NCBI GenBank assembly: GCA_004335835.1
Contig: RWJK01001711.1
Coordinates: 1 to 64,000 of the forward strand
Source of the DNA: Scenedesmus sp. ARA3
Taxonomy: Eukaryota > Chlorophyta > Chlorophyceae > Sphaeropleales > Scenedesmaceae
Direction: 5' to 3'
DNA length: 64,000 bases
Shown here piece after piece: positions 1 through 10,897 of the stretch (positions are counted from its first letter, which is position 1; each line of letters begins with the position of its first letter). The notes below the pieces were generated by a model that worked only from the letters and a program-made list of their open reading frames with translations, was not told the DNA's origin and made no database searches. The position numbers were made by a program, and so were the translations under genes.

Positions 1-56
<56 letters not shown>
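1..56 (+). repeat. (CTG)n microsatellite at a 3' splice site
   Basis: Perfect CTG/GCT triplets fill the left edge of the window and run into a GCGCAG acceptor for the first visible SRP68 exon. It probably acts as the polypyrimidine-like part of an intron. The left end is cut off, so its full length is unknown. Confidence 0.9.
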
Positions 57-60
57 GCAG

Positions 61-760
61 GAGCTGCCCAAGTCTGAGTCTGCCGCCTGGGCTGCGCTGC
101 CCGGCCTGCAGCAGCTGGCAGCGCTGGCGGGCTCGTACCTGCTGGTGGCGTGTGCTGAGGCTGCCGCTGAGGGCGCTGCTGGCGCTGAGGGGGCGGGCAA
201 GGGCCTGGAGGGGCTCGGGCTGGCGGGTGGCGCAGCGCAGCAGGTGGGGGCGGCGCTGCGTGTGTGTGCTGCGCTGTGCGCGCGGGGATGACTGTGTGTT
301 GCTGTGTGTTTTATGCTACTGTGTGCATGCTGGTAGCGTTCAACAACCTTAGCTTGGTGTGTTTTCAGACAGCGTGCCTGTCTGCGGGGGCCGGGCAAGG
401 GCCTGGAGGGGCTGGGCCTGGCGGGTGGCGCAGCGCAGCAGGTGAGTGAGCGCAGCACTGCGTGCGTGGCCTGCTCAGGGCGGGGTTGGCTTTTGTTCTT
501 GTTGTTGCGCGGCGCTGTGTGTGTTTATGTGTGTACTGCGCTAAGCGTGCGGTGGTGGCTGCGTTGCTATGTGTTTGATGCTGCTGTGTGCATGCTGGTA
601 GCGTTCTACAGCTTCAGCTTGCTATGTGTCTGGGCAGTGCGCTCGTCACTTTGAATATCTGCCACTTTTATGGCAAATTTTTTGGATGATTGCTTCATTC
701 CCACAGCTCTATCTGTTCACCGTGTTCAAGCCACATCTTGCATCATCCCGCAGCTCACAA

Positions 761-803
<43 letters not shown>

Positions 804-1505
804 AGGCCTCTTCTGCGCTGTACCTGCCTGACGCACTGGACGCGTGGGAGTCGTTTGGCGGCAGCGGCAGCGGCAAGGGCGCGCGGCTGTTCCAGGGGCC
901 GTATGCCCTGGCTGCCATCCGCCCACGGCCCATCATGCTCGACAGCGCAGCAGGTGCGTGGCGGACAATAGCAATTACTGTATATCACCGCGTACCTTGG
1001 CATGTCTTTCTGGCGTGCGAGCTACTCATGCATGCAGTGCGTGCTCAGCACAACGGGAATGCTGTGTGCGGTAGGCAGGGTGCTGCGCAGACTCTGCTGC
1101 AGTGCGTATCTTTCTGTTGCAAGGCAGCATGACGGCAGAGCGCATAGGTTTTAACCATGAACCCCTAAACCATGAGCATGGATCCTGACCCCGGCTTGCT
1201 TGCGGCCTGTCAACATGCACCACTGCTGGCAAATTGCTGCCAACCACCCTTTCTTGAATTCAAATTTTTTCTAAAAATAACTTGTGAACAACTTATGAAT
1301 AACTTTTGAAACATTTTGAATTTTCGATTGCTTTTTTTAGATTACCTTTTGAAAGTGATCCTAATGTTCTCCTGCGCCCCTTGCAGGCGAGGTGGACTAC
1401 CCCGACGTCAGCCACCGCGTGAAGCGGCGCAAGACGGCAGCAGCGGGCAGCGCCACGGGCACCTTTGCGCGCCTCTTTGGCGGCTGGGGAGGCGCCACCA
1501 GCTGA
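61..1505 (+). CDS. SRP68: Signal recognition particle subunit SRP68, C-terminal part (5' end outside window)
   Basis: SRP68 binds 7S RNA with SRP72 and helps deliver ribosomes making secretory proteins to the ER; it acts in the cytosol. Visible exons are 61-243, 806-953 and 1387-1505 and join in phase (0, then 1). The last exons encode a LYLPDALDAWESF stretch, then RPRPIMLDSA, then YPDVSHRVKRR, and a C-terminus ending ARLFGGWGGATS. This order matches the conserved SRP68 tail (KP-(L/I/V)-x-D-x-A, then FP/YP-x-(L/V), then a small-residue/aromatic end). About 150 residues are visible of a protein usually near 600. An alternative small exon may lie at 393-440, a near copy of the end of the first exon. 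The gene is convergent with the kinase gene at 2420. Identification is confident from the tail motif; the first exon is less diagnostic. Confidence 0.77.
195..443 (+). repeat. Duplicated exon 3' end with its donor site (SRP68 intron)
   Basis: Bases 195-245 (end of the exon plus GT donor) recur at 393-443, offset 198, with about two mismatches. Flanking intron sequence is also similar: a TGTGCATGCTGGTAGCGTTC word occurs near 321 and near 586. The second copy is still open in frame and ends in a GTGAGT donor. Confidence 0.85.
763..805 (+). repeat. (CTG)n tract forming the 3' splice site of an SRP68 exon
   Basis: About 14 CTG triplets end directly in CAG, and the exon starts at 806. Many acceptors in this window have this form. 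Confidence 0.85.
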
Positions 1506-1715
1506 GGCAGGCACTGGATGTCTAGCAGCACAGAGCAGCAGGGCGCAGCAGTCTGCAGCTGCTTATGGGTGGTGGTGACCTGGCATACAGGCCTGCCGAT
1601 GTTGGGCGCTATGCGCTTCAGTTATAAGGCAGGCCGTGCGACAGTAATGGGCGTGAAGATGCAGGCCGTGGCGCTCAACTCGCCGCCTGCGGGCTTTAGC
1701 GCCGTTGTCATGCCA

Positions 1716-1720
1716 TGTAA
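1716..1720 (+). terminator. TGTAA poly(A) signal for SRP68
   Basis: TGTAA lies 211 bases after the SRP68 stop codon, a normal spacing for chlorophycean algae. Confidence 0.5.
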
Positions 1721-2113
1721 AGTCATGCCGTGCCACGCCGTGACCTGAACCCTATGTGCATCATGCCTTACTAGCAGCAGGCTCCAGCGCTGGTATGGTT
1801 AGGGTGTGGCCTTGTCGTCCTTGTGACGACTGTGTGCGTTGTTGTTGTCGTGGCCATTTTGCAGTGCAATGCATTGTTTCATGGTGGACATCCTGTCACT
1901 GGCGTGCTTCCTGAAACACTTTACAATTGTAATTGCAGTGCCCCTGCTCTCGGCCGTCTAACAGTGCACCGTCATGGCGGAACAGTGTTGCGCTGCATGC
2001 AGTGCGCACGCCCAGCACAGTTCCAGCCTTTTGGATGATGCGATGCGATGTGACGGTCAGCAGCATATGCCATACCCCAGCAGCACGAACCACCATACGC
2101 GCGTAGCTCGGTG

Positions 2114-2118
2114 TTACA
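2114..2118 (-). terminator. TGTAA poly(A) signal for the MAPKK gene
   Basis: TGTAA on the minus strand, about 300 bases after the stop codon at 2420. Confidence 0.45.
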
Positions 2119-2419
2119 ACCGCAACAGTGCAGTGGCTGGCACGTGCCAGTGCGCCATATGGCATGCATGCCAGTAGCAGAGGCAGGCTCCGCTGAGCTG
2201 CAGCTGACGGCACAAACCAACTTGACTTAGCTTGTAGCCAACAGTCACAGCATGAACAAGACAAAGAGTGCAACTCCACACATATCCCCGTATTCAACAT
2301 AAGAAAACAGTCACCTGCCTTTGCAGCGAAAGCATCACATGATCACCACAGCTGCATGCACAACAGTCCTGAGAACCCAGAACAACTGCACCGCTGCTGC
2401 GCCCGCTTGTACACGCTGC

Positions 2420-5400
2420 CTACGCCGCCCCCACGTTTTGAGGGAACGGCACTGCTGATGGCGGCCGCACAGGTGGCTTCCTTGGAGTGGGTTTGCGCGC
2501 CGTTAGCGGCCCACTGCTAGATGGCTGCTGCTGAGGTGACTGCGCTTGACTGGCAGGCTGTCCCAGCGTCCTGTGCTGCTGTAGCTGCTGCAGCTGCTGC
2601 GGGTGCTGGTGCATCTGCCCTGACTGCCCAACAGGTCTGCTGTGTTGCTGCTGCTGCTGCTGCTGTAGTTGCTGGCTGACCACTCTCTGGTGAGGCTGCT
2701 GCTGCTGTCCTAGCGGTCTTTGCTGTTGAGGCTGCTGTTGCTGTGCACCTTGCTGCTGCCGCTGCTGCTGCTGCGCTGCTGCCAGCTGGCCAGGTGCGTG
2801 GTGTGCCACCAGCGGCTGCGAGACCTGCATCCTGCTGAGCAGGTGCTGCTGAAGGTCAGGGTGCATCTGCTGCCGCAGCGAAGGCTGCGCCTGCCGCTGC
2901 TGCGGTGGCTGCTGCGGTGGCTGTTGCTGCTGCTTGGTTGGTGTGCACACCTTGACCACCCCGCTAGAAGCTGGCCGCACCTGGTAGCTGTTGGTATAGG
3001 GCGCCAGCTGTCCACCTGCTGCAGCACTGTGCCGTGGCCCCAGTGCGGCAGCAGCACCTGCTGCAGAGGCTGCTGCAGCGCTCTGTCCGGGGGCGCTGCT
3101 AGCCCTGACACCGCTGCTCCTGCTCACTGCTGCAGCACCAGCACGCTGCTGCACAGCAGGCCTGCTGCCTGCTGCTGCTGCTGCTGCTGCCCCGGCCGCT
3201 GCTGGCACAGCAGCACCCGCACTGACGGCCCTCCTGCTGCTTGCAACACCTGACACGCCACCAGCTGCTGCTGCTGCTGCAGCTGCCCTCCCAGCAGCAC
3301 CTGCGCCTGCTGCTGCTGCCTTGGCCTTTGCCCTTGCAGGAGCAGGCGCCAGCAGCTCGCTGAGGTCAGCGCGCGCCCCCTGCGTGATGAAGGGGTGGGC
3401 CAGCATGTCTGCTGCGCTGGGGCGGCGCGCGGCGTCCTTCTGCAGGCACTGCCCCACAAAGTCCACCAGCTCGCGAGCGAACTGGCTGGCGGGCAGCCTC
3501 GGCGCGGGCTCCACAACTGCAGCAGCAGCAGCAGCAGCAGCAACAGCGGCAGCGACAGCAGCAGGCAAGTATGAAGCTTGGGGCCGGCACGCGGTATATT
3601 GCAGGCATGTGGCTGCCAGTGCAGGCACCTGCGTGGCGTCTCAAGAGGCAAGCAGGGCAACACCGTGCGCAGCGTGCGACACCACAGAGATGCCAAAGGC
3701 TGCGCGGGTGTCCTCGTGCTGGAATACTCGCTCCTCTGCTGCGCCCTGCCTGCCACCCACTGTGACGCACAGCACGCCAGCCTACTGCTCCAACAAAAGC
3801 TCAGCCTCCCCCCCTCCTCCTCCTGCTCACCGATGTACTCCAGCAGCTCCCAGAAGCCCAGCCGCTGCTGCTGCTGCTGCTGCTCGCCGGCCTCGCCCTG
3901 CGGCGGGTAGGGGTAGCGCCCCACCGCGCACTCCAGCAGCAGCAGCCCCAGGCTCCACACATCCGTGTTAAAGCCATAGCTGTGGCCCTGGATGCGCTCC
4001 GGCGACATATAGGTGACCGTGCCCACCCACGACAGGCAGCGGCTCATGCTGTTGCTGAGCTGGCTGCTCACGCCAAAGTCGGAAATCTTGAGCTGCCCGC
4101 TGCTGGACAGCAGCAGGTTGCTGGGCTTGATGTCGCGGTGGCAGATGCGCGCGGCGTCGTGCAGGTGCGACAGACCCAGCAGCACCTGCCGCGCCAGCTC
4201 AGGCAGGTAGCGCCCCGGGATGGCCTTGTGCTGCGCGGTTGCAGGACAGCAATGCAGGAGCAGCAGGAGCAGCAAGTCTAAGGCTAGGCATGGCAGCAGC
4301 ATATGAGCCATGCAGCTAAGCATGCGGCTGCTGCTTGTACGCCAGACGCTTGGCGGCAGCAGCTGCGCATGCGCAGCTGTTACAGCCACTGCTCGTCTGG
4401 CTCGCATCAGCCACTGCAGCATGCACACGGCTGACAGGCGGCGCCTGCTGCAGTGCGCTGGCATTTCCCTGCCTCACATATACTGTCATGTACCACTCCA
4501 CCACACAAGCATCTGACATGCGCAGTGCCTGCTGCAGTGTGCTGGCCTCACCCGCTGCAGCACGTCCCACAGTGAGCCTCCGTCCATGAACTCCATGAGG
4601 ATGGTCATGGCGCCGTTGGCAAAGTAGCTCTGGTGGTACGACACGATGTGCGGGTGGCGCGCGCCGTCCATGGCCCGCACCTCAGTGGTGACCTGGCGCC
4701 GCACCTGGCAGCAGCAGCAGCAGTCAGCAACCAAGGCGCGCTTGCTGACTCAGGACACAAAGTCTGCAGACTGGCCTGTGCAAACATGCCAAGCAACAAC
4801 ACGCAGCCGCTCCGCTAGTATCTGCCGCAACGTAACCTCAGCTTGTAATAACTGCCTGCATATGCTTGCACACTAGTTTACGCACGACGACACCGAGAGC
4901 AAGCACACAGCTGTGCACAGCTGCACTGCACTGCCGGGGCTTTGCAGCCGCACCTGCTCGCAGCCCATGTCAAAGTTGATGACCTTGAGCACATAGATGC
5001 CCCCGCTGGGCTTGTGCAGCACCTTCTTGACCACGCCGCTGCTGCCGCGGCCTATGACAGCAATCTCTTGCAAGTCATCCAGCGCAATGCCGGACTGGCT
5101 GCTGCCTTGCCTGCTGCTGCTGCTAGGGCTGCCGGCTGCTGGGCTGCTGCCGCTGCCTGCATCCTTGCTGCTGGCAGGAGTACCTGCTCCGTTGGCTGCA
5201 GCGGAGCTGCGCTGCGCATCCGCTTTTAAGCCTGCTGCTGCTGCGGCGGCTGCTGCTGTGGTGCCTGGTGTACTGCACACTCCAGCCCCAGCTGCTGATT
5301 TAGCTGCTGGCGTGGAGATGCGTGATGCTGGCCTTGATGAGCTACAGCAGCTGCTTTCATTTTGCCTGCAAGTCACAGCAGCAGCCAACGCAAATTGCTG

Positions 5401-5856
5401 TCATCGTGCTGCAGGTGAAGTGGCAGCTGTATACATGCTCAACTGCTTCCGAAAGACCTCTGCAGCAGCACGCACTGAGCACGGCTGGCACATGATATTG
5501 CGTTATGAATAAAGCTGCACGCCACCCTGGTACGGCTTGCACTCACTCTCGCTTGCTTGAATCAAGCTGTGCGGCGCCTGCATCTGACTGAGCTGCTGCC
5601 GACTTGATGATGCAGCCGGCCTTGCTGACCACAATGCCCCCCTGTTCAAATACACCGCTGTCGGTACTGCAGCAGGCAAACAACGTGCACCATCATGCAG
5701 TAAGAAACAGAAGCACAGTGACAGCGTCAGCAGCATGCACGGCACTTCAGAGTGCAGTTGGCTGTTCTGCATGGGTAGCGATGCTCACAGTTTGAAGTCG
5801 CTTGGTGGCTCCTCCAGAGGCACCATGATAGGAACAGGCCTGATGGCACGCTTCAT
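2420..5856 (-). CDS. MAP kinase kinase (MKK/MAP2K), with long Gln/Ala-rich C-terminal tail
   Basis: Dual-specificity kinase that activates MAP kinases in the cytosol or nucleus. Exons, in order: 5789-5856, 5547-5666, 4954-5365, 4552-4704, 3831-4230, 2420-3516. They sum to 2250 nt (749 aa) with all phases agreeing. The N-terminus has the plant-MKK-like segment SGVFEQGGIVVSKAGCIIKS (compare SGTF..GDL.VN..G..I). Then come a Gly-loop IGRGSSGVV (about residue 166), the lysine in YVLKVI, HRDIKPSNLL, DFGVSSQ and VGTVTYMSPERI. The activation loop SMSRCLS fits the plant S/T-x5-S/T pattern. The C-lobe ends near RRPSAADMLAHPFI. After that come roughly 330 residues of Ala, Gln and Pro-rich sequence, much longer than usual for an MKK. 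The ATG starts a short exon, MKRAIRPVPIMV, with a basic-hydrophobic pattern like a weak MAPK docking site. Family assignment is firm; subgroup is not assigned. Confidence 0.9.
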
Positions 5857-6366
5857 GGTGTTGCAATACCCAAAGCCTGCTGGGAAGCACAGCCGTGTGG
5901 CTTTAACGTGAAAGCTGTGCCTCTCTCCTGTGCTGCTGTATCAGCTGTAGGCCTTGCTGTCGTCTTGTGTCTCCAACCACCACACGCATTACAGATTTAA
6001 ACAGTACGTTTATTGATATTTTCAAGTTACACACGCGGTAGCTGCACCCCGTTCCATGCAGTACTGCAGCTGTCGATTTAGTTTGAGCAAACGCGACACT
6101 ATTCGCTCTGAGATCACTGCATTTGACAAACTAACGCAATCACTACTAAAAATATCAACATTTAGTTCTTAAAGCTCAGTTCAGTGTGTTCCTCTCTCGC
6201 TACAACCCTCACCACCTTGGTGTTCTGTGCGTGTCTGCTGTAAGGCTGTGCCTGCCCCTCCACCGATCACTGCTCTAAAACAAGCATTACTTGAAAGCTT
6301 GGTATCACCTGTCAAGCTTGTGATCTTCTATCAGCCGCAAACCACTGAGCACTTGATCGCAGCGCC
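5857..6366. promoter_or_regulatory. Divergent promoter between MAPKK and eIF2-beta
   Basis: The two start codons face away from each other across 510 bases. The middle (about 5990-6180) is clearly more AT-rich than its surroundings, with runs such as TTTATTGATATTTTCAAG. No defined TATA box can be assigned. Both 5' UTRs must fit here, so shared control is likely but inferred. Confidence 0.6.
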
Positions 6367-9085
6367 ATGACTGACGAGGAGCAGGTTAATGAGGTGCAGG
6401 AGAAACTAGACGAACTAGCAGGTCAGGGTTGGTGCCGCTGGGCGAGGGATCGCGATAAGTGTGCAGCTGCACAGACACAGCAGCAGTGCTCACCCTGTTG
6501 TCCTGCCTGATCATGCAGTCGACGATGGCGAGCTTACACTAGACCTAGGCAAGAAGAAGAAAAAGAAGAAAAAGGATGCAGCAGCTGAGCCAGCGGTGAG
6601 CACAAGCAGAGCCAGGGTTACACTTCAGCAGCCATGCACGTGTTTGCCTGTTTACTGCATGTCAGCTGCTGCTGGGGACAAAGCTGACGAAGGACTCTGA
6701 TTAAGAGCAATGCATGAGCATCAGCATGTGCTCATCTTGGACGGTGCATGCATTGCTCCTGCAGCTGTGCCGGTAACACTTAAGTAGTATTGATCGCCTG
6801 GTGTTGCTCTGTCTATGCAGGCAGAGGATGGCGAAGCAGCAGCAGCAGCAGCAGCAGCGGGAGAGCAGCCAGCAGAGGACGAGGACCTGCTAGTAGACCT
6901 GTCGCTGAAAAAGAAGAAAAAGAAGAAGAAGGTGAGCCAGAGAGCAGTGGCTGCATCTTGTGCATCTGCAGCAGCCAGTGCAGCTGCGCAGCAGCACTAG
7001 ACAGCACATGGACAGCACACGACGAGCAAATGATTGCGCATTTGCAAACGCGAGCATGCGTGGCTCCTGTCCGCGCGACGCTCAAGCCAAAGCAGGCTGC
7101 TGGTATTGATGGTGCAACAGTGTCGTGTCGGCAGCGGTATGCAGTTGTGTGCAGCCAACGCCAAACTGGGGCGGTGGCGAACGGAGAGTGCAGCAGTGGC
7201 AGCTACCAACACACCTTGGAACTGCTGTCCCCTTCTAACACCCGTTTCTTGCAGGCGCATGCTGGCGAGTTTAGACTGGAGGGCAATTTGGAGGCTGCGG
7301 CTAAGGCCATCCTGTTGGCCAGGGCCCTGTTCGCTGCTTGTCCTACTTGCACCTTGCCACTAAACACCTGGCCTGGTGCTTTGTTTGCTGTGTTACGCAG
7401 ACGCGTGCTGATGAGTTTGGGCTGGAGGCCGAGGCCGACCCAGAGGCTGAGGCAGAGGCGGCCGAGCGCGGCGAGGGCGCGGGCAAGTTTGCGTGGAGCA
7501 ACAGCGACCGCGAGTACACCTATGACGAGCTGCTGGGTGAGCTGGTGCTGCTGCTGCTGCTGTTGCTGCGGCTGCTGCGGCTGCCGATGCCAATGCGGCT
7601 CAGCTCCGGCATGATCAGCTGCCTGCTTGGCATAGCCTGCTGTGACCTGCCGCAGAAGCTTGTCCACCGGGAGACGGCATGCGGGCGACACATGCCGTGA
7701 CAGGTGGCCTGAAGCGCGCATGCATGTATGACCGTTGTGTGTGGATGCAGCTGTGCGGATGCAGCGGGGTGGCAGGATGTCATTTGTCTGCCTGCTTGCA
7801 GACGTACGTTCTCGAGCTGCCCCTCCTCACCATATGCTGCGCTGCCTGCTGCCTGTGTCTCTTCATGCTGCTGCACACGCGTTCCTACAACAGACCGCGT
7901 GTTTGGCATCCTGCGTGAGCGCAACCCGGAGCTCACCGGAGAGCGCCGCCGCACAGTGCTCAAGCCGCCCCAGGTGCGGGGCCCGGCAGCAGCATGCATA
8001 CCAGCACCAGCAGCAGCACTGGTACCACCGGCAGCAGCAGCAGCAGCAGCAGCAGCCAGGCGTGCCGGTGGCAGCAGCAGCAGCAGGGACAGTGTGTTGC
8101 TCTGCTGTTTCAGAACAGAACAGGCACTCGGCCTGATGCATGTGCTCACGGCTCCTCTGATACCACGCCACGCATGCAACCTGGGCGCACTGCGCGATTA
8201 CTCCTTCGGCAGCCTTCAACTGGCGTGCGTGCGCTGCCGTTGCTGTGCCTCAATCCTGTTGCCGTGGCCTCACCCCCTTATCAACTCACTGTTGCCCCAC
8301 CCCCTCCCACCCACCCACCCCTCTTTCAGGTGGCGCGCGAAGGCACCAAGAAGACGGTCTTCACCAACTTCATGGACCTGTGCAAGGCCATGAACCGCAA
8401 CAACGAGCACGTGTCCGCCTACCTGCTGGCCGAGCTGGGCACATCTGGCAGCCTGGACGGCCAGCAGCGCCTGGTGTGCAAGGGCCGCTTCCTGCCCAAA
8501 TCCTTCGAGACGGTGCTGCGCCGCTACGTGAACGAGTGAGCGCTGTCGACAGAGAGATTGCATAATATTTCTACACGGGCGAGGCATATGTGATTGGCAG
8601 ATGCAATATGCGACTTGATTGTACCGATTGGCTAGGCTGTGCTATGTTGAGGCAGGCGGGCGGCATGCAGGGCTGCGATAACATTGGGGCATTAACAGGC
8701 AGCAGCTGCATGCAAAAGCTGTTGCTCCTGTGCGGCATCAACAGCATTTGTCCGCCACTATGTATGTCTGACGCTGGTCACTTCACAACAGTTGCCGTTC
8801 AGTGTACAACCTGGTCTGGCTGTGCGCTCTGCTGACACCAATCATATGCTCCTCCCATCACATGCTCCCCATCATCCCGCCACACTCACCTGCCTGCCTT
8901 GCCTTTGTTGTCGCACCAGGTACGTGCTGTGCCCCGGCTGCAAGAGCGTGGACACGCTGCTGGACAAGGACAGCGCCACACGCCTCATGCACCTGCGCTG
9001 CCAGCAGTGCGGCGCCAGCAGGACGGTGCAGGCCATCAAGTCGGGCTTCGTGGCGCGCGTGACCAAGCGCCAGCACGTGGGATGA
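6367..9085 (+). CDS. EIF2S2: Translation initiation factor eIF2 subunit beta
   Basis: Part of the eIF2 ternary complex that brings Met-tRNAi to the 40S ribosome; it contacts eIF5 and eIF2B. Exons are 6367-6421, 6519-6595, 6821-6931, 7401-7536, 7894-7973, 8330-8535 and 8920-9085. They total 831 nt, 276 aa, close to plant eIF2-beta. Two lysine boxes of eight Lys follow LTLDLG and DLSL. The core has SDREYTYDELL, RVFGILRERNPEL, then REGTKKTVFTNF and LLAELGTSGSLDGQQRL. The C-terminal zinc ribbon is CPGC-(19)-CQQC. Most family members carry three lysine boxes; only two are seen. Intron 3 contains a decayed copy of the start of exon 4. A TGTAA signal lies at 9527. The gene is divergent from the MAPKK gene. 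Confidence 0.97.
7255..7300 (+). repeat. Ghost copy of eIF2-beta exon 4 start inside intron 3
   Basis: After a TTTCTTGCAG acceptor, the sequence reads AHAGEFRLEG..LEA in frame. The real exon at 7401, after TTACGCAG, reads TRADEFGLEA. The first 27 bases differ at about six positions. No clear donor follows the copy, so it looks like a dead or alternative exon start. Confidence 0.7.
8031..8056 (+). repeat. (CAG)n tract in eIF2-beta intron 5
   Basis: Uninterrupted GCA/CAG triplets in sense orientation inside an intron. This is opposite to the usual CTG-sense orientation of intronic tracts in this window. Confidence 0.8.
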
Positions 9086-9526
9086 GGCGGCAGCGGCAGC
9101 GGCAGCGGAAGCTGGGGCAGCAGGGGTGGCGTAGGGGTCAGCTGCTGCCATGCATGGAGCACAGCAAGTGGCGCCTGCGCTGCGGTCGCTGCGCTTGGCA
9201 TGCAGGAAGAACGGTTGGGGTGGTGTTTGGCAGTGCGGTGCAGATGCAGTGGCATGTTGTTGTTACAGTTGTCGAAGCAGCTGCGAAGTTGCTGCGTGCG
9301 TACAGGCTGTAGCATGCTGGGCGTTGCACACCTAGCCTAGTCAGTGTCAGTTTCAGAGCAGTTGGGACAGCCGGTTGACCCCTTGACACAACAACAGGCT
9401 GTGTGGCCTTGTCACATGACGCGTGTGCAGCTTGCATGCCGTCGGGTGCTGTGGCGCAAGTACTGTGGCTGTGTACATGGTGTGTTGCGCGGGTGCAACT
9501 GCTTACACGAGAAGAAGCTTAAGCCT

Positions 9527-9531
9527 TGTAA
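9527..9531 (+). terminator. TGTAA poly(A) signal for eIF2-beta
   Basis: TGTAA 442 bases after the stop codon. Confidence 0.5.
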
Positions 9532-10015
9532 CTCTTGAAGAGAGCAAGCCACGTCTACGTTGTGAAGTAGTCACTACTTGTACCAGTAGTACATAGACAC
9601 AATATCCCCTTGATCATTCGCCGTTACTGATCAGTCATGACGGTACTGCTCTTTAGCCGTTTGACCTCTTCAACCAACAGCCTTGACCATGGCTTGGGGG
9701 CAACAGCTGGATGATGGGCGGCCGTGGCTTATGCATACATATGAAGCTTTGCCTGCGGGCATGTTCGTACATACACAAGTGGGCCTCTAGCAAGACAGTA
9801 CAACAAACTTGGTTCCACAGTTCGAAGCTGCAAACTGCAAGCACCTGCCATGCTGCCGCCACAAGCTACAAACAGCGCCCTAGACCACAAGATCCACACG
9901 TGCAGAAGACGCGGCTGCGCCTAGGACTGTCCAGCTACTCGTACAGCACTGTTGCTGTGCGCAACGCTCCCTCCTGGTGGATTCCGTGCTTGTCAGTTCG
10001 CTTAGACCGTCTGCT

Positions 10016-10020
10016 TTACA
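10016..10020 (-). terminator. TGTAA poly(A) signal for the CxxCxxCC gene
   Basis: TGTAA on the minus strand 98 bases after the stop codon at 10118. Confidence 0.55.
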
Positions 10021-10117
10021 GCAGAGACTGCTTCTCTTGACCCGTCTGCCACCTTCTGAAAAAGCCGCTGCACAGCATGCGCCGTGCAGCTCAGCGCCGC
10101 CACATTCGCCTACATCG

Positions 10118-10274
10118 CTACTCGCTGTACAGCTGCTCCTCTGCATCCCAGCCGCGCGGCTTGGCTGCCTCCAGCGCCAGCGTGTGCTGCGTGGCTGCCT
10201 GCAGCTGCTGCGCCGCGTGCCACCTGTCCAGCGGCTCAGCGTCCGGGTGGTCCAGCCCCTCACACATCACCTCT

Positions 10275-10309
<35 letters not shown>

Positions 10310-10859
10310 GGGCATGTGATGAATTGAGTCAGCGTAAATGCGAGCACGCTTGATCGCTGCATCTTCTGAGCAGCACTTACAACACAGATGTACCGCAGCT
10401 GACTAGCAGCAAGCAAGCCACTACAAGCAAACAAACAAGCAGCAAACTGCTGGCCAGCCGGCCACTCACCTCGCTCTGCTGCCCAGTTGCGCTGCGGCAT
10501 CAGCTCCGGCCACCAGGGGTAGGTGGAGCACTGCAGCGGGCGCACAGGGTACACGCCGCAGCTGCGGTCCTCGTTCAGGAACACACACACCTGCAGCATC
10601 CACATGGCGCCAGAGGTTGATTGTGTCATGGGTGCAGAGTTCAAGCGTGGCATGTGGTGCATGTGCCAGGTGCAGAACTGTGCCTTCAAGACTTTGTTCA
10701 AAGCTGATCAGCACACAGCTGACGCCAGCACTACAATCACGCTTGCCATCGCTGTATGCTTCTGCTGGGGAAGAATGCAGCTCCCGCTTGCTGCTGACCG
10801 AGCATGGCAGCCAAGCAACTGAAGAGGTTTGCGTTGCTTGTTGCTTGGCTGAGCGCCCA

Positions 10860-10897
<38 letters not shown>

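Larger units (their letters stand above)
1506..2419. other. Convergent intergenic region (SRP68 / MAPKK 3' ends)
   Basis: Holds the two 3' untranslated regions. I see the two poly(A)-type signals listed separately and no convincing coding exon or RNA gene. Confidence 0.7.
9086..10117. other. Convergent intergenic region (eIF2-beta / YkgJ-type gene)
   Basis: Contains both 3' UTRs and their TGTAA signals. The stretch around 9540-9700 is slightly AT-rich. No further gene is supported. Confidence 0.6.

Noticed and set aside
393..440. Constitutive extra exon of SRP68
   Set aside because: It is a near copy of the end of the preceding exon; splicing 243 to 806 keeps frame without it, so it is treated as a duplicate.
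690..971. Long poly-Cys, poly-Ser or poly-Gln frames over triplet repeats
   Set aside because: These are other-frame readings of CTG/CAG repeats in introns or coding exons; true frames were set by splice phase and family motifs.
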